Shown piece after piece: positions 44,373-55,600 of a DNA stretch of 64,000 bases. Under the pieces are notes generated by a model. It did not search any database. It was not told the origin of the DNA and was given only the letters and a program-made list of their open reading frames with translations. A program made the position numbers and the translations under genes. Source of the stretch: Xiashengella succiniciproducens (GTDB lineage: Bacteria > Bacteroidota > Bacteroidia > Bacteroidales > Marinilabiliaceae); assembly GCF_023674465.1 (NCBI RefSeq), contig NZ_CP098400.1:868001-932000 (forward strand), given 5' to 3'. Numbering within the stretch: the first letter of the stretch is position 1; the number at the start of each line of letters is the position of its first letter.

Positions 44373-46490
44373 CTATTTGCCGTATGTTTCACCCATATTA
44401 TACAGGGTGAAGGCCCATCGGTCTGCTACTTCCTCTATCTGCATGGACAAGGGTTTGCCAGCTCCGTGACCTGCCCTTGTATCTATTCTGATCAGCACCG
44501 GGTTGTTGCCGCTATAGTTTTTCTGTAACTGAGCAATATACTTGAACGAGTGTGCAGGTACCACTCTGTCGTCATGATCTGCAGTGGTTACAAGAGTTGC
44601 CGGGAATATATCTCCCTTCGGAATATTGTGCAGGGGAGAGTAGGAGTAAAGGTAGCCGAACATTTCCTCACTGTCGTCACTTCGTCCATAGTCTCCGGCC
44701 CAGGCCCATCCTATAGTAAAGAGATGATAACGAAGCATATCCATTACTCCAACAGCAGGCAAGGCTACTTTAAACAGACCGGGTTCCATATTTGCAACTG
44801 CACCTACTAGCAGTCCTCCATTGGATCCTCCATAGATTGCAAGCTTTTCGGAAGAGGTATACTGGTTGTCAATCAGGTAGCGGGCTGCGATAATGAAGTC
44901 TTCAAAGACCCTCTTTTTGCTGAGTTTGGTTCCTGCTTTGTACCATTCATCGCCATATTCTCCACCTCCCCTGATATGGGCGTTGACATAGATACCGCCA
45001 TTTTCTAGCCAAGGCACCAGTCGTGCGTCAAAACGTGGTGGATATACCACGTTAAAACCGCCATAACCATAGAGCAGAGTTGGGTTAGTTCCGTCCAGAA
45101 CTATATCCTTTTTGTAAACTATTGAGATTGGTACTTTTGCTCCATCTTCAGCATCAATAAATACCATTTTTACTTCATAGTCCTCCGGATTGAAATCAAC
45201 CTTAGGCTCGAAATCTTCAGTTAGTTCACCCGACTCTATATCGTAAATCAGAATCCTTGATGGGGTGGTATAAGAGGTGTAGTTGAAGTAAAATCTGTTT
45301 TCGCCCTTGGGTACTGTAATGCCTGATATGGTTGCAATACCGGGCATTTCAAGGTCTCTTATAAATTCGCCTTTATGGTTGAAGAGCTTTATTCTTGATT
45401 GTACGTCAACCATGTAGTTTGCAATGATATAGTCCTTACTTAGCGCAACTCCGGAGAGCACACCATCTGACTCGGGTATCACTTCCTTCCAGTTTTCAAC
45501 CGCCGGATTGGCAGGGTCAATGGCCATCAGGCGATAACGCTGAGCGTCGGTATTGGTTAGCACAAGAATCTTACCACGAGACTTGCCTACAAAACCTGTT
45601 GCGGTATCGAAATCCGGATCTGCAAGTTTCCAGTCGCTATTTTTTTTCAGGTCTTTGATTAGGAGCCTGTTTCCATTGGTCGAGCTGCTTACATACAGGA
45701 AGAGGTAGTTGAACTCATCATCAGTCTCACCTGAAAACATGTAGCTTGGGTTATCCTTATCCTCATAAATAAGCTTATCTTCTGCCTGGGTTGTGTTGAG
45801 TTTGTGGTAAAAGAGCTTTTGATACTGGTTTGAACCAGACAATTCGCTTCCTGCTTTGGGTTCGTCATATCGACTATAGTAAAAACCTTCAGCATCCCAT
45901 GCAAGGGCTGAGAATTTAACCCATTTCAGATGGTCGTCCAGGTCGGTGCCGGTTTCAACATAACGTACGAATACTTCACGCCAGTCTGATCCTCCGCTGC
46001 TTTTTTCATATGCAACATACTTTCCATCAGGTGAGATTGATGCTGAGCCCAGTGACACTGTTCCGTCTTCAGAAAAGAGGTTGGGATCTATCAGCACCTT
46101 CTCTATGCTGTCTTTTATGCTTTTAACATAAAGTACGGCATGGTTCTGCTTACCATCGTGACGGTAATAGAACAGTTTGTCACCTTTCTTTTGTGGTACA
46201 CTCTGGGTTGCATAGTTCCATACTTCACTAAGTCTTTCCTTGATTGCATTGCGGAAAGGAATTTGCGCCAGAAAGTCATTGGTAACTGCATTCTGGGCTT
46301 CAACCCATTGTTTGGTAGCTTCGGAATTGGCATCTTCAAGCCACCTATAGGGATCAGGAACCTCTGTTCCAAAATACACATCAACGGTGTCGACCGTTGA
46401 TGTCTCAGGGTAGGCCAGCCTCTTTGGCTGCTCATTACATGCAAAAAGCATTGGTAAAGCGATAATTGAGATAATTAGACTGTTTTTCAT
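44373..46490 (-). CDS. Prolyl oligopeptidase family (S9A) lipoprotein
   Basis: This 705-residue serine peptidase cuts after proline in short peptides. The lipobox LFAC (Cys18) predicts attachment to a membrane on the periplasmic side, unlike cytosolic animal enzymes. The N-terminal beta-propeller (about 70-420) starts after DPYRWLEDANSE. The alpha/beta hydrolase domain has the catalytic Ser in GGSNGG (about 555), Asp in DHDDRV (about 640) and His in AGHGAGK (about 678). NAHIRGGGEYGDEW is the oxyanion-region signature. It is full length. It is 28 nt upstream of the small membrane protein stop region on the same strand. Confidence 0.95.
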   Translation of the reverse strand: MKNSLIISIIALPMLFACNEQPKRLAYPETSTVDTVDVYFGTEVPDPYRWLEDANSEATKQWVEAQNAVTNDFLAQIPFRNAIKERLSEVWNYATQSVPQKKGDKLFYYRHDGKQNHAVLYVKSIKDSIEKVLIDPNLFSEDGTVSLGSASISPDGKYVAYEKSSGGSDWREVFVRYVETGTDLDDHLKWVKFSALAWDAEGFYYSRYDEPKAGSELSGSNQYQKLFYHKLNTTQAEDKLIYEDKDNPSYMFSGETDDEFNYLFLYVSSSTNGNRLLIKDLKKNSDWKLADPDFDTATGFVGKSRGKILVLTNTDAQRYRLMAIDPANPAVENWKEVIPESDGVLSGVALSKDYIIANYMVDVQSRIKLFNHKGEFIRDLEMPGIATISGITVPKGENRFYFNYTSYTTPSRILIYDIESGELTEDFEPKVDFNPEDYEVKMVFIDAEDGAKVPISIVYKKDIVLDGTNPTLLYGYGGFNVVYPPRFDARLVPWLENGGIYVNAHIRGGGEYGDEWYKAGTKLSKKRVFEDFIIAARYLIDNQYTSSEKLAIYGGSNGGLLVGAVANMEPGLFKVALPAVGVMDMLRYHLFTIGWAWAGDYGRSDDSEEMFGYLYSYSPLHNIPKGDIFPATLVTTADHDDRVVPAHSFKYIAQLQKNYSGNNPVLIRIDTRAGHGAGKPLSMQIEEVADRWAFTLYNMGETYGK

Positions 46491-46518
46491 TTTTGAACTG
46501 CGTTATTTTGGTCAGTAT

Positions 46519-47013
46519 TCAAAATATTCTGTTTTGTTTATTCAGGACTGCCTCCCTGATTTTACCGGTGACCCAGCCAATGATGATTCCACCAACAATT
46601 CCAAGCATTATCATACCGGTCATGTCACTAATACTAAGAAAATAGGCCGCTGCTAGTGCAATTAAGGCCCCAGCTCCAAGGCTTGCAACAATATATCTGG
46701 ATAGTATCATGCCCCTTGGTATGACCCTGTGTGTATCCCTCAGATGCTTGCCTACGTCTTCAATCAGTTGCTGATATAGCTTCATCTGTGGATCATTGTC
46801 CTTCATCCATATCGGTATCTGAAAGGTCATACGGTTCAGGTCCTCAAAATAGCGTGAGCACAAGTCACAGGAGTGTCTGCTGTTTTGAAGGCAGTACATC
46901 AGACGTGGCAAGATCTCCAGACCATAATACAGGGCAGCTTCTTTTGGAGTACCATCAAGTCGTACATTCAGGATTTCAATCCATTCTTTTTTTGTGTATT
47001 CCGGGTCTGTCAC
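46519..47013 (-). CDS. Small two-helix membrane protein with CxxC motif
   Basis: From GTG 47013 this is 164 residues (MTDPEYTKKEWIEILN); another GTG at 47037 or a longer reading to 47133 is possible, but the sequence before TDPEYT looks non-coding. The cytoplasmic part carries HSCDLCSRYFEDLNR, an H-x-C-x2-C pattern like the zinc-binding part of anti-sigma factors. Two membrane helices follow near the end (about 107-150; YIVASLGAGALIALAAAYFL and MIMLGIVGGIIIGWVTG). No sigma factor gene adjoins. Its function is unknown. It lies between pnp, with a terminator in between, and the prolyl oligopeptidase gene. Confidence 0.65.
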   Translation of the reverse strand: MTDPEYTKKEWIEILNVRLDGTPKEAALYYGLEILPRLMYCLQNSRHSCDLCSRYFEDLNRMTFQIPIWMKDNDPQMKLYQQLIEDVGKHLRDTHRVIPRGMILSRYIVASLGAGALIALAAAYFLSISDMTGMIMLGIVGGIIIGWVTGKIREAVLNKQNRIF

Positions 47014-47102
47014 TTTTAAAAGCTTTATGTGAAACACTAATATAAACGAATTATTGTATCGCCTGCAAGATTTATCGGAAAATATAAGCCTTTGCAAACG
47101 TG

Positions 47103-47136
47103 CAAAAAAAGGGTGCCCCGCATTATGGGACACCCT
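47103..47136 (-). terminator. Terminator after pnp
   Basis: On the minus strand GGGTGTCCC and GGGGCACCC pair with one mismatch around ATAATGC and are followed by TTTTTTT, 25 nt after the pnp stop. Confidence 0.85.
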
Positions 47137-47161
47137 CGGATTTGCTTATTTGTGTTTCAAA

Positions 47162-49282
47162 CTATTCGCGTGGGATAAGAGCCTTTCTTGATAGCTTAAG
47201 CTTACCTGATTTATCGTCGATTTCAATTAGCTTAACATCAATTATTTGTCCTTCCTTCAGGTAGTCTTCGGTCTTCTCAACACGCTTCCAATCTATTTCG
47301 GAGATGTGCAGCAGTCCGTCCTTACCGGGCAGAATTTCAACGAAAGCACCGAAAGGTACTATTGACTTAACCTTACCTGTGTATGTCTTGCCAACTTCAG
47401 GAATTGCAACAATACCATTGATACGGGCCAATGCCATATCGATTGCGTCCTTGTTATCGGCTGCAACACTAACGATACCTTGTTGTCCTTCTTCAGTAAT
47501 AGCAATAACAGTTCCGGTAGTAGCCTGGATTTCCTGGATAATCTTACCACCGGGACCAATTACGGCACCGATCATTTCTTTAGGAATCCTGATTTCTACA
47601 ATTCGGGGAGCATGAGGCTTGTAGTCGGCACGCGGTTTGTCGATAACCTCGGTAATCTTGCCAAGGATGTGCATACGACCTTCACGGGCCTGGTTAAGAG
47701 CCTTTTCAAGTACTTCGTAAGAAAGACCGTCAACCTTGATATCCATCTGGGTTGCGGTAATACCTTTTTCAGTACCGGTTACCTTGAAGTCCATATCACC
47801 AAGGTGGTCCTCATCACCAAGAATATCAGATAGAACTACATACTTGTCTGACTTGGTGTCAGTGATCAGACCCATTGCTATACCTGATACAGGGCGCTTG
47901 ATCTGAACACCAGCATCCATCAATGCCAGAGTACCGGCACATACAGTAGCCATTGAAGATGATCCGTTTGATTCGAGGATATCTGATACCACACGGATTG
48001 CATATGGTGTATTATCAGGTAACATTGGCTTCAGAGCCCTGAGAGCCAGGTTACCGTGACCAATTTCCCTACGTCCTACTCCACGATATGCTTTGGCTTC
48101 GTTAGTTGAGAACGGTGGGAAGTTATAGTGAAGAAGGAACTTGTCCGTTGTGCGGTTGAGTACATCGTCAACTATCTTCTCGTCCAATTTTGTACCAAGG
48201 GTAACTGTAGTCAATGACTGAGTTTCACCACGGGTAAAGATTGCAGAACCGTGAGGACCTGGCAGACAGTCAACTTCAGCCCAGATAGGTCTGATTTCAT
48301 TCATACGACGGCCGTCAAGACGGATGCCTTCGTCAAGCATAAGTCTTCTGACAGCCTCCTTTTCCACATCATGGTAGTATTTCTTTATAAGATCAGCAGG
48401 GATCTCATCTTCGTCTACACCCTCATATGTTGCTGCTACCCACTCATCAATCACAGCAGCAAAATCAGCACTGCGTTGTTGTTTGTTGGGATTTGCCTTT
48501 TTGGCAACAGCGTAGGCCTTGTCGTATGTTGCCTTCCAGATCTTTTCGCGTAGCTCTTCGTCGTTGTCTTCGTGGTTGTATTCCCTTTTTATGGTCTTAC
48601 CAACCATCTCAGCAAGTTCGATCTGAGCTTTACATTGAATCTTTATATAATCATGTGCATACTTGAGAGCCTCGAGAAGTTCAGCTTCTGATACTTCCTT
48701 CATCTCGCCCTCAACCATAACGATATTGTCGTAAGATGCAGCAACAATCAGGTCAAGATCTGCATCTTTAATCAGCGAAGCAACTGGGTTGATTTTCCAC
48801 TCACCTCCAATTCTTGCAACACGAACTTCTGAGATTGGTCCGTTGAATGGGATGTCGGAAACGGCAATAGCAGCTGATGCAGCAAGTCCAGCAAGAGCAT
48901 CAGGGGTACTTTCCTTGTCAGCCGATATCAAAGTCACGGTAACATAAGTTTCTGCATGGTAATCATCGGGGAACAGAGGACGCAAAGCGCGGTCTATAAG
49001 CCTTGATACCAATATTTCATAGTCGGATGCACGACCTTCTCTCTTTTGAAAGCCGCCCGGAAAACGTCCGGCAGCAGAATACTTTTCCTTATATTCTACA
49101 GTTAAGGGCATAAAATCAGTACCGGGTTTTGCGTCCGGTGCTGAAACAACGGTTGCCAACAAATAGGTATTTCCCATGCGCACAACAACTGCACCATCGG
49201 CCTGTTTGGCCAGTTTACCTGTTTCAATTACTATCGACCTTCCATCGCCAAGATCGATTACTTTTTCAATTGGTTTAATCAT
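47162..49282 (-). CDS. pnp: Polyribonucleotide nucleotidyltransferase (PNPase)
   Basis: This 706-residue enzyme degrades RNA 3'-5' by phosphorolysis. It has two RNase PH domains (about 10-140 and 320-550; [44 protein letters not shown] and [17 protein letters not shown] with catalytic Asp residues). A KH domain (about 560-620; [12 protein letters not shown]) and a C-terminal S1 domain (about 630-700; [28 protein letters not shown]) follow. The rpsO-pnp order, universal in many bacteria, is kept. The two genes are separated by a terminator at 49512, and a -7 element TATCTTTG lies at 49305-49312, so pnp likely has its own promoter. Confidence 0.98.
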   Translation of the reverse strand: MIKPIEKVIDLGDGRSIVIETGKLAKQADGAVVVRMGNTYLLATVVSAPDAKPGTDFMPLTVEYKEKYSAAGRFPGGFQKREGRASDYEILVSRLIDRALRPLFPDDYHAETYVTVTLISADKESTPDALAGLAASAAIAVSDIPFNGPISEVRVARIGGEWKINPVASLIKDADLDLIVAASYDNIVMVEGEMKEVSEAELLEALKYAHDYIKIQCKAQIELAEMVGKTIKREYNHEDNDEELREKIWKATYDKAYAVAKKANPNKQQRSADFAAVIDEWVAATYEGVDEDEIPADLIKKYYHDVEKEAVRRLMLDEGIRLDGRRMNEIRPIWAEVDCLPGPHGSAIFTRGETQSLTTVTLGTKLDEKIVDDVLNRTTDKFLLHYNFPPFSTNEAKAYRGVGRREIGHGNLALRALKPMLPDNTPYAIRVVSDILESNGSSSMATVCAGTLALMDAGVQIKRPVSGIAMGLITDTKSDKYVVLSDILGDEDHLGDMDFKVTGTEKGITATQMDIKVDGLSYEVLEKALNQAREGRMHILGKITEVIDKPRADYKPHAPRIVEIRIPKEMIGAVIGPGGKIIQEIQATTGTVIAITEEGQQGIVSVAADNKDAIDMALARINGIVAIPEVGKTYTGKVKSIVPFGAFVEILPGKDGLLHISEIDWKRVEKTEDYLKEGQIIDVKLIEIDDKSGKLKLSRKALIPRE

Positions 49283-49511
49283 ATTTACTCACATTTTTAC
49301 GCGCCAAAGATATGTAATATAAACGGACAAATAACGTCTGAATTTCCGTTAATTGCAATGAGCCAGGGAAAAATTAAAAAGTACCGGGCTTACGATTTTT
49401 ATTATTTCTGTTTGGATATCCCGAATAGCACCTGTTTTAGGGAAGAACAACTTGTTGGGACTAATTATATCGTCCGTGTAAATTGTAGAGTGCAGTCTAT
49501 GACCTAGGTAT

Positions 49512-49550
49512 AAAAAAAAAGAGGCTGCCTATCAGGACAACCTCTTCTAA
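49512..49550 (-). terminator. Terminator after rpsO
   Basis: On the minus strand AGAGGTTGTCC pairs with GGCAGCCTCT (one U-G pair and a bulge) around TGATA and is followed by a run of nine T. Confidence 0.85.
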
Positions 49551-49567
49551 GATCCTTAGACGTAATA

Positions 49568-49837
49568 TTACTTACGCAGACCTAATTCCTTAATAATTGC
49601 ACGATACCTGTTGATATCAACATCTTTTAGATAGTTGAGCAGTCTACGACGTTTACCAACAAGTGATACCAATGCGTGTTCTGTGCTATGATCCTTCTTA
49701 TTTGCCCTTAAGTGTTCGGTCAAATGCGAAATACGGTAAGAAAATAATGCTATCTGGCTCTCTGGAGAACCAGTATCAGTATTAGACTTTCCGTACTTTG
49801 CGAAGATCTCTTCTTTTTTCTGTTTGTCTAAGTACAT
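49568..49837 (-). CDS. rpsO: 30S ribosomal protein S15
   Basis: From ATG 49837 this is 89 residues, the usual S15 length (MYLDKQKKEEIFAKYGKS). The family core is intact: NTDTGSPESQIALFSYRI, LTEHLRANKKDHSTEHAL and GKRRRLLNYLKDVDINRY. It binds 16S rRNA helices 20-22 early in 30S assembly. A longer reading to 49873 would add 12 residues not found in S15. The promoter at 49871 leaves a leader of only about 27 nt. Confidence 0.97.
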   Translation of the reverse strand: MYLDKQKKEEIFAKYGKSNTDTGSPESQIALFSYRISHLTEHLRANKKDHSTEHALVSLVGKRRRLLNYLKDVDINRYRAIIKELGLRK

Positions 49838-49870
49838 AACTATACTGTTATCTGTGAATAAATTGAGCGG

Positions 49871-49901
49871 CAAAGTTATATTATTTTTTTATTGCTTCAA
49901 A
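49871..49901 (-). promoter_or_regulatory. Strong Bacteroidota-type promoter of rpsO
   Basis: On the minus strand TTTG (49898-49901) and TAACTTTG (49871-49878) match both consensus boxes exactly with a 19-bp AT-rich spacer. It is the best example in the window and defines the promoter class of the organism. Confidence 0.75.
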
Positions 49902-49932
49902 TCCCGGCAACTTTTTATTTGAAAAAACACGT

Positions 49933-51633
49933 TTAATTCCAAATAATTGAGCTCTTGTCCACTCCGTTTTGCAACAAAAGTTCATCCCTTAGCTTTATCC
50001 ATTCGTTCTTACCAAAACCGATTTGTTGGGTTTCAGGTCCTGAGACTATTACCTGAGGCTGCCTCGCCTCAGGTTGTAAACAGATGTTATTTATGTTGAC
50101 ATTGCTGCAATTGTACAATGCCAGACCAGCACCTTTATCACAACTGATAATAGCATTGTCAACTATCACATTATCTGAGAACATAATTATCATACCTTTA
50201 TGTCCGCTCAGATTCAGGTCTTTAAATACGATGTTTTCCAACTTTTGCTCAGGTAATCCCCTGATAATTGCAGCATAGCCTGCACTATTGCCAGTGATTC
50301 CCCTAATACTGATATTTCTGAAAACAGGAGTATCTTCTGAGAGGGGTTCAGCTTCTATTATGCTCCCACCTGCAATCAGATTATCTGCCTGAGGGGTATA
50401 GATATTATATAGCATATTAAATCTGATCAGGTCATCTACGATGTTGACCATGTCGATATCTGATATAAATATGTTCTCCACAATGCCACCCCTCCCGCGG
50501 GTACTCTTAAACCTTATACCTACGAGAGTCCCCAGGAATCGACAATCTGATACATGGACATTGCGCACCCCGCCAGACATTTCGCTTCCTATTACAAAGC
50601 CACCATGACCATGATATACAGTGTTGTTTTTAATTACTATGTTTTCAGAGGGAATGCCTCGATCCCTGCCTTCTCTGTCACGGCCGGATTTCAGACAGAT
50701 GGCATCATCGCCTACATCAATACAATTGTTGTACACAAGTACATTTCTACATGACTCAATATCAATCCCATCGCCATTTTGTGCATGGTGTGGGCTGCGA
50801 ACCTGGAGTTCCCTGATAACCAGATCTTCGCACCACAACGGGTGAATGGCCCAAGCTGGTGAGTTCTGAATTGTAACACCTTCGAGCAGTACTTTCTTGC
50901 AGTTCACTATACTTAGCATCACAGGTCTCAGGTAGTCTCTAATTTCCCTAAACTGTTGGATATCACTAAATGGTGGAAGGTTCTTACCCTCTGAAAGACG
51001 GTAACCCCTGGCAGCCTCCTCTGAAGGAAACCAGTACGTGCCGTTATCCTCAAGGGCTCCTCCTGAGGCCAGCAGGTCTGCCCAGTGCCATTCTCCTACC
51101 TTGCCAATCTTGACGGGTCTCCATGAGTGTCCGTTACCATCAATTATTCCACTGCCCGTAATAGAAATATTTTCTGCATCAATTGCACTGATAGGTGACT
51201 GACAGCGATATGTACTTGCACCTTCGAAGTTGCATGGAATAACCGGGTATAGGTCAAAATCAGGACTGAACCTTATTATGGCACCTGCTTCAAGATGCAG
51301 ATTAATGTTGCTTTGCAATACTATCGGTCCTGTAAGCCAAATGCCTGAAGGAACAATCAGGGTGCCACCCCCTTTTTGTGCAAGATGCTCAATTGCTTTT
51401 GCGAAAAAGTCAGTATTTAGTGTTCTGGCATCAGCCACCCCTCCCATATCAGCTAAACTGACACTGTACGAAGGTATCTCAGGCTCTTTCACTTTGGGCA
51501 TATCAAATTCAAGGCCCTCATAGATATAGTCAGTATTAACAGAGTCTGAACATGCATACGATATCAGTGAACACAGTATTGCCACTGTGAAAACACTTTT
51601 GATTCGTATCAAAAATAATTCTGGCTGTTGCAT
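49933..51633 (-). CDS. GH28 family lipoprotein (polygalacturonase-like)
   Basis: From ATG 51633 this is 566 residues with a lipoprotein signal ending SLISYACSD; an ATG at 51687 would add 18 residues in front of it. The right-handed beta-helix of GH28 covers most of the protein. Catalytic landmarks are present: NGDGIDIES, NCIDVGDDAICLKSG (paired Asp), GHGGFVIGSEMSGG (His) and IRFKSTRGRGG (R-x-K). GH28 enzymes cleave galacturonan or rhamnogalacturonan in pectin. It is one of three likely pectin/arabinan enzymes around the regulator at 52628, though on the opposite strand and separated by the barrel protein gene. Confidence 0.92.
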   Translation of the reverse strand: MQQPELFLIRIKSVFTVAILCSLISYACSDSVNTDYIYEGLEFDMPKVKEPEIPSYSVSLADMGGVADARTLNTDFFAKAIEHLAQKGGGTLIVPSGIWLTGPIVLQSNINLHLEAGAIIRFSPDFDLYPVIPCNFEGASTYRCQSPISAIDAENISITGSGIIDGNGHSWRPVKIGKVGEWHWADLLASGGALEDNGTYWFPSEEAARGYRLSEGKNLPPFSDIQQFREIRDYLRPVMLSIVNCKKVLLEGVTIQNSPAWAIHPLWCEDLVIRELQVRSPHHAQNGDGIDIESCRNVLVYNNCIDVGDDAICLKSGRDREGRDRGIPSENIVIKNNTVYHGHGGFVIGSEMSGGVRNVHVSDCRFLGTLVGIRFKSTRGRGGIVENIFISDIDMVNIVDDLIRFNMLYNIYTPQADNLIAGGSIIEAEPLSEDTPVFRNISIRGITGNSAGYAAIIRGLPEQKLENIVFKDLNLSGHKGMIIMFSDNVIVDNAIISCDKGAGLALYNCSNVNINNICLQPEARQPQVIVSGPETQQIGFGKNEWIKLRDELLLQNGVDKSSIIWN

Positions 51634-51768
51634 AAATCCCGGTCTTCCGGCATTTGTTTCCGGATAGTGTATTAATCTCTTTCTCATCCCTGCTGTTCTT
51701 CCTTACAACAAGACAGTATAAAAGTAGGAAAATGAATTTATATAAAAAGTGCTAAATGTCATCAATGC

Positions 51769-51806
51769 AAAAGAGGCCGACTCAGATATCAGTCTGAGCC
51801 GGCCTC
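51769..51806 (-). terminator. Terminator after the small barrel protein gene
   Basis: On the minus strand GAGGCCGGCTCAGA and TCTGAGTCGGCCTC form a 14-bp stem (one mismatch) around CTGATA, followed by TTTT, 28 nt after the stop. Confidence 0.8.
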
Positions 51807-51833
51807 CATACTTAAGTTATCTGTTGTGTAATA

Positions 51834-52331
51834 TTAGAAGCAATACTGAACTGTTGCACCAATACGGGCATACACTTCATTTGCTACTGTTAATCGTAGT
51901 TCCGGAGCAAGATTCAAGAAGTCGTTAAGCTTGAGATTCATACCGGCACCTACGTTTAGTCCAAGCCAGGGGTCATTCAAATGTCTGGGTCGATCACCTG
52001 GTCCTGTATATTTGTAAAATGTGAAACCTATACCACCAAGGGCATAGAAGTTAAGATCACTGTTTGCGTTATAGAAAATGTAATGTCCGTCAAAATCAAG
52101 AATTGTAGAGTTGATATAATCTTGCGGGAAAACATGAGTTATTCCTAAAGAACCTTCCCATACGTCATCCAGATTGTATACTCCGTTAAAATTGAGACCA
52201 ACACTGTTGAAGTAGGATGTAAAGAAAGGACCAGCACCTGCTCTGAGTCTTGACAAGTCAAAAGTCTGAGAAAATGCACTGACAGAAAACAAACTAATAA
52301 ATAAAACTATACATAATCTTTTCATCTTCAT
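51834..52331 (-). CDS. Small outer-membrane beta-barrel protein
   Basis: This 165-residue protein has a signal peptide (1-21, ending SVSAFSQ). Alternating beta strands are typical of small barrels (LRAGAGPFFTSYFNSVGLNF, YALGGIGFTFYKY, WLGLNVGAGMNLKL, ELRLTVANEVYARIGATVQYCF) and it ends in a terminal Phe. It resembles the OmpW/outer-membrane beta-barrel class, with no enzymatic motif. An ATG two codons later is an equally good start. It is transcribed alone. Its 295-bp upstream gap (52332-52627) holds only the regulator's promoter and the 12-bp palindrome GTAAATATTTAC at 52577. Confidence 0.75.
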   Translation of the reverse strand: MKMKRLCIVLFISLFSVSAFSQTFDLSRLRAGAGPFFTSYFNSVGLNFNGVYNLDDVWEGSLGITHVFPQDYINSTILDFDGHYIFYNANSDLNFYALGGIGFTFYKYTGPGDRPRHLNDPWLGLNVGAGMNLKLNDFLNLAPELRLTVANEVYARIGATVQYCF

Positions 52332-52573
52332 TTCTTTAAATTAGTTATTAGTATTGGTTATTTAGTGCCCTAATATATTCAATTCGTTTATATCCCTACG
52401 TCTAAGTGCCATTAATTTTTTCTTATCAAATAAATCTGATTTAAGCTACAATTTTAGCAACTCTCAATAGGGGAATTGCATCTATTTATCGTCGTTATTG
52501 ACCAACGGTACTACCATGGTTTTATTGTATGATAAGACTGTAGTTGTAGGATTTTATAAGTTTTATTATTTTT

Positions 52574-52603
52574 TTTGTAAATATTTACGATTGGTTACCT
52601 TTA
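52574..52603 (+). promoter_or_regulatory. Promoter of the hybrid regulator gene
   Basis: TTTG (52574-52577) and TACCTTTA (52596-52603) are spaced 18 bp, one mismatch in the -7 element. The spacer contains the perfect palindrome GTAAATATTTAC (52577-52588). The leader would be only about 18 nt and holds AAGGAGG at 52612-52618. Confidence 0.5.
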
Positions 52604-52627
52604 TAGATTCGAAGGAGGTTGTATAAA

Positions 52628-55600
52628 ATGCAAAAACGTGGATTCGCAACATATTTTCTTACAGCGGTAATCGCTTTCATTTGTGCTGCTGTCCGCGCTG
52701 ATGATCCTGTGTTTTACAACCTGAACGATATGTTTGACATAAGTCTCAGGGAGACTACTTCAGTTATTACTGACAGACATGGCTTTGTTTGGGTTTCTTC
52801 AAAGACCGGGGTTCTCCGCGCTACCGATGACAGCTATCGAAGGTATGAGATGCCTTATACTACTCCTGACGTGTTTACTCTCAAACTTGTTGCTTCTCCC
52901 AACGAGTTATATGCATACACTAATAATGGTCAGATTTTTATATATGATGAAGTAAGCGACAGATTTAAGCTTGTTCTGGACGTGCGTGATGAATTGGATA
53001 TAAGATTTCTGACGGTATCCAACATGGTAGTAGATGCCAATGGCACCATGTGTTTGGCTACTAGTAGGGGGCTTATAAAGTATAATCCCATTGATCGTTC
53101 TATTCTCATGCGTTTTAGCGAGATAATGCAGGTGGAAAGGTACAGTGGTGAATCCCTGGTAGTAGCGCGCAGAGATGGATTGTATGTATTGAATAATGAT
53201 GCTGTTATAACAGATACACTTATAAATACCAGATCGCTGTTTCCGCGGGTAATGAGCCTCTATTATCATGCAGATAAGGCAAAGGTCTGGATAGGAACTG
53301 AATCTTCAGGACTTTTGATTTTTGATTCCAAAGATTCGAAGCTCCACTCGGTCCAAGGGATTCCCTGGCAGCCAGTCCTTGTTATGGAGCAGGTCAGTGA
53401 TACTACAATGATGATTGGTATTGATGGCCAGGGCTTATGGGAGGTACAGTCAGATACATATGAAATTATCAATATATATAAGTATGATATAGATCGTAAA
53501 ACATCGCTGAGCGGTAACGGGGTTTACGATATTCATATGGATAAAGAAACGGGCCGCATCTGGGTCTGTACTTTTGGGGGCGGGGCTTCTTACTTTAGCA
53601 GGGAACTCTTGCCTGTGCAGTTGATCAATCACATTCCCAATAGTCCTAATTCTCTGACAAACAATGAGGTTAATGAGGTGCTTGAAGATGCAAAGGGAAA
53701 TCTATGGTTTGCCACATCCAACGGCATAAGCCGTTGGAATCCTGTTACAGATACATGGACATCACTGTATCAGAATCATAAGGATCATGCTGAAGTTTTT
53801 CTTTCACTATGCGAAGATGCTGACGGTAATATCTGGGCGGGAACTTATGCATCCGGAGTTTACCTGCTTGACGGTCGCACAGGAAGGGAATTGGCCCATT
53901 TTCATACAGACAGGGGGACTCATGATTTCAACAATAACTTTGTTTTTGATATCTACAGGGATAGCAGGGATAATATCTGGATAGTTGGAGTACGTGGGGA
54001 TATAATGTGCTATGAATGGAGTACCCGCACATTCCGTAATTTCGGTGAGTATTCGGTACATGTAATCAGGGAACGATCAGAGTCGGAAATGATTCTTGGT
54101 GTTCCTCACGGACTGAGTCTGCTGGATACGAGAACAGGCAATACTGAGATCCTGCTTTCCGGCTATCTGGTACATGATCTCTTTCTGCTGGGAGACGACG
54201 TATGGATGTGTACTGTTGGAGGCGGACTGGTAAGGTTCAATCTTAATACGAGGGAGGTCATGCAGTATACTTCGGAGGCTGGACTTCCTTCCAATTTCCT
54301 AAACTCAATAATCTATCTCAACGGATCTTTCTGGTTGGGTACCGAGAATGGCGTATGCCGTTTTGATCCCGGAACAGCTCAGGTTGAAACCTTCCCTTCG
54401 GGGAGAAATCTTTCCGGGATGTCGTACAATAGGGGTGCGGTATCAATCAAAGTTGACGGGCAACTTATATGGGGAACCAATCAGGGCGCGGTTTTATTTG
54501 ATCCTTCCAGGGTTTCACAGTCCAATTCGAAAGGCAAGATCTATGTACAGGATATTTTGGTGTTGGGACAGTCAATACGCACTGGTATCAGTGGAGGAAT
54601 CACAATTCCTGTAGATAATATCAGAAACCTTGAACTGAATCATATTCACAACTCACTCAATTTTGAGGTGCTGCCCTTGGGAGAAGTATTTGGAGCAAGG
54701 TTTTCATGGTTTCTTGAAGGCATAGATGAAGATTGGAGTACTCCATCGGGCAACAGAACGATGAACTATACCAACCTTCCTTCAGGTACGTATAAATTAC
54801 ATATCAAGATGTACGATAACTCCCTGTCCACCCTTATCGACCAGAGAATTATCACCATAGTAAAGCACCCACCTTTCTGGGAGTCCCCATGGTTTCTTGT
54901 AATTGTAAGTTTTGTGCTCTTAAGTGCCTTTTATTTTTCACTCAAGTATCATATTAACCTGATTACCCAACTACACTCAGAAGAAAAGATCAGATTTTTT
55001 GCAAATACTGCGCACGACATGAGATCCTCGCTAACACTTATAAAGGCGCCAATAGAGGAACTTAGCAAAGAGAACCTGAGCGACAAGGGAAAACGCTTCC
55101 TTGACGTTGCCCGGGATCAGGTGGCCGTATTAAGTGCTGTAATTAGTGATCTTATGGATTTCCAGAAAATCGATGTTGGCAAAGAAAGGTTGGTACTTAA
55201 GAAGCTTGATCTTCCCGGATTCTTCAGGAAAAGGATTGCGATGTTTGATACCCTTGCTTTATCTGGTGGGCTGGAGATTAGCTTCAAGACCAATGTAGAG
55301 GAATACATTAGCTCCATTGACGAGGGCAAGATGGGTAAGATTATTGATAACCTGTTGTCAAATGCTATCAAGTACTCTTTGCGAGGAGGTCAGATTGAAG
55401 TAATTTTCAATGGAGAGTCTTCGGGTTGGAAACTCAGTGTCACAGACCATGGTATGGGTATCAGCAAAAATGCCCAGAAACTGCTATTCAGGGAGTTTTA
55501 CAGAGCTGATAATGCAGTTAACTCAAGAATCGTTGGTTCCGGAATAGGTTTGCTAATTACCAAGAAGTACGTTGTACTTCATGGTGGAAAGATTAGCTGC

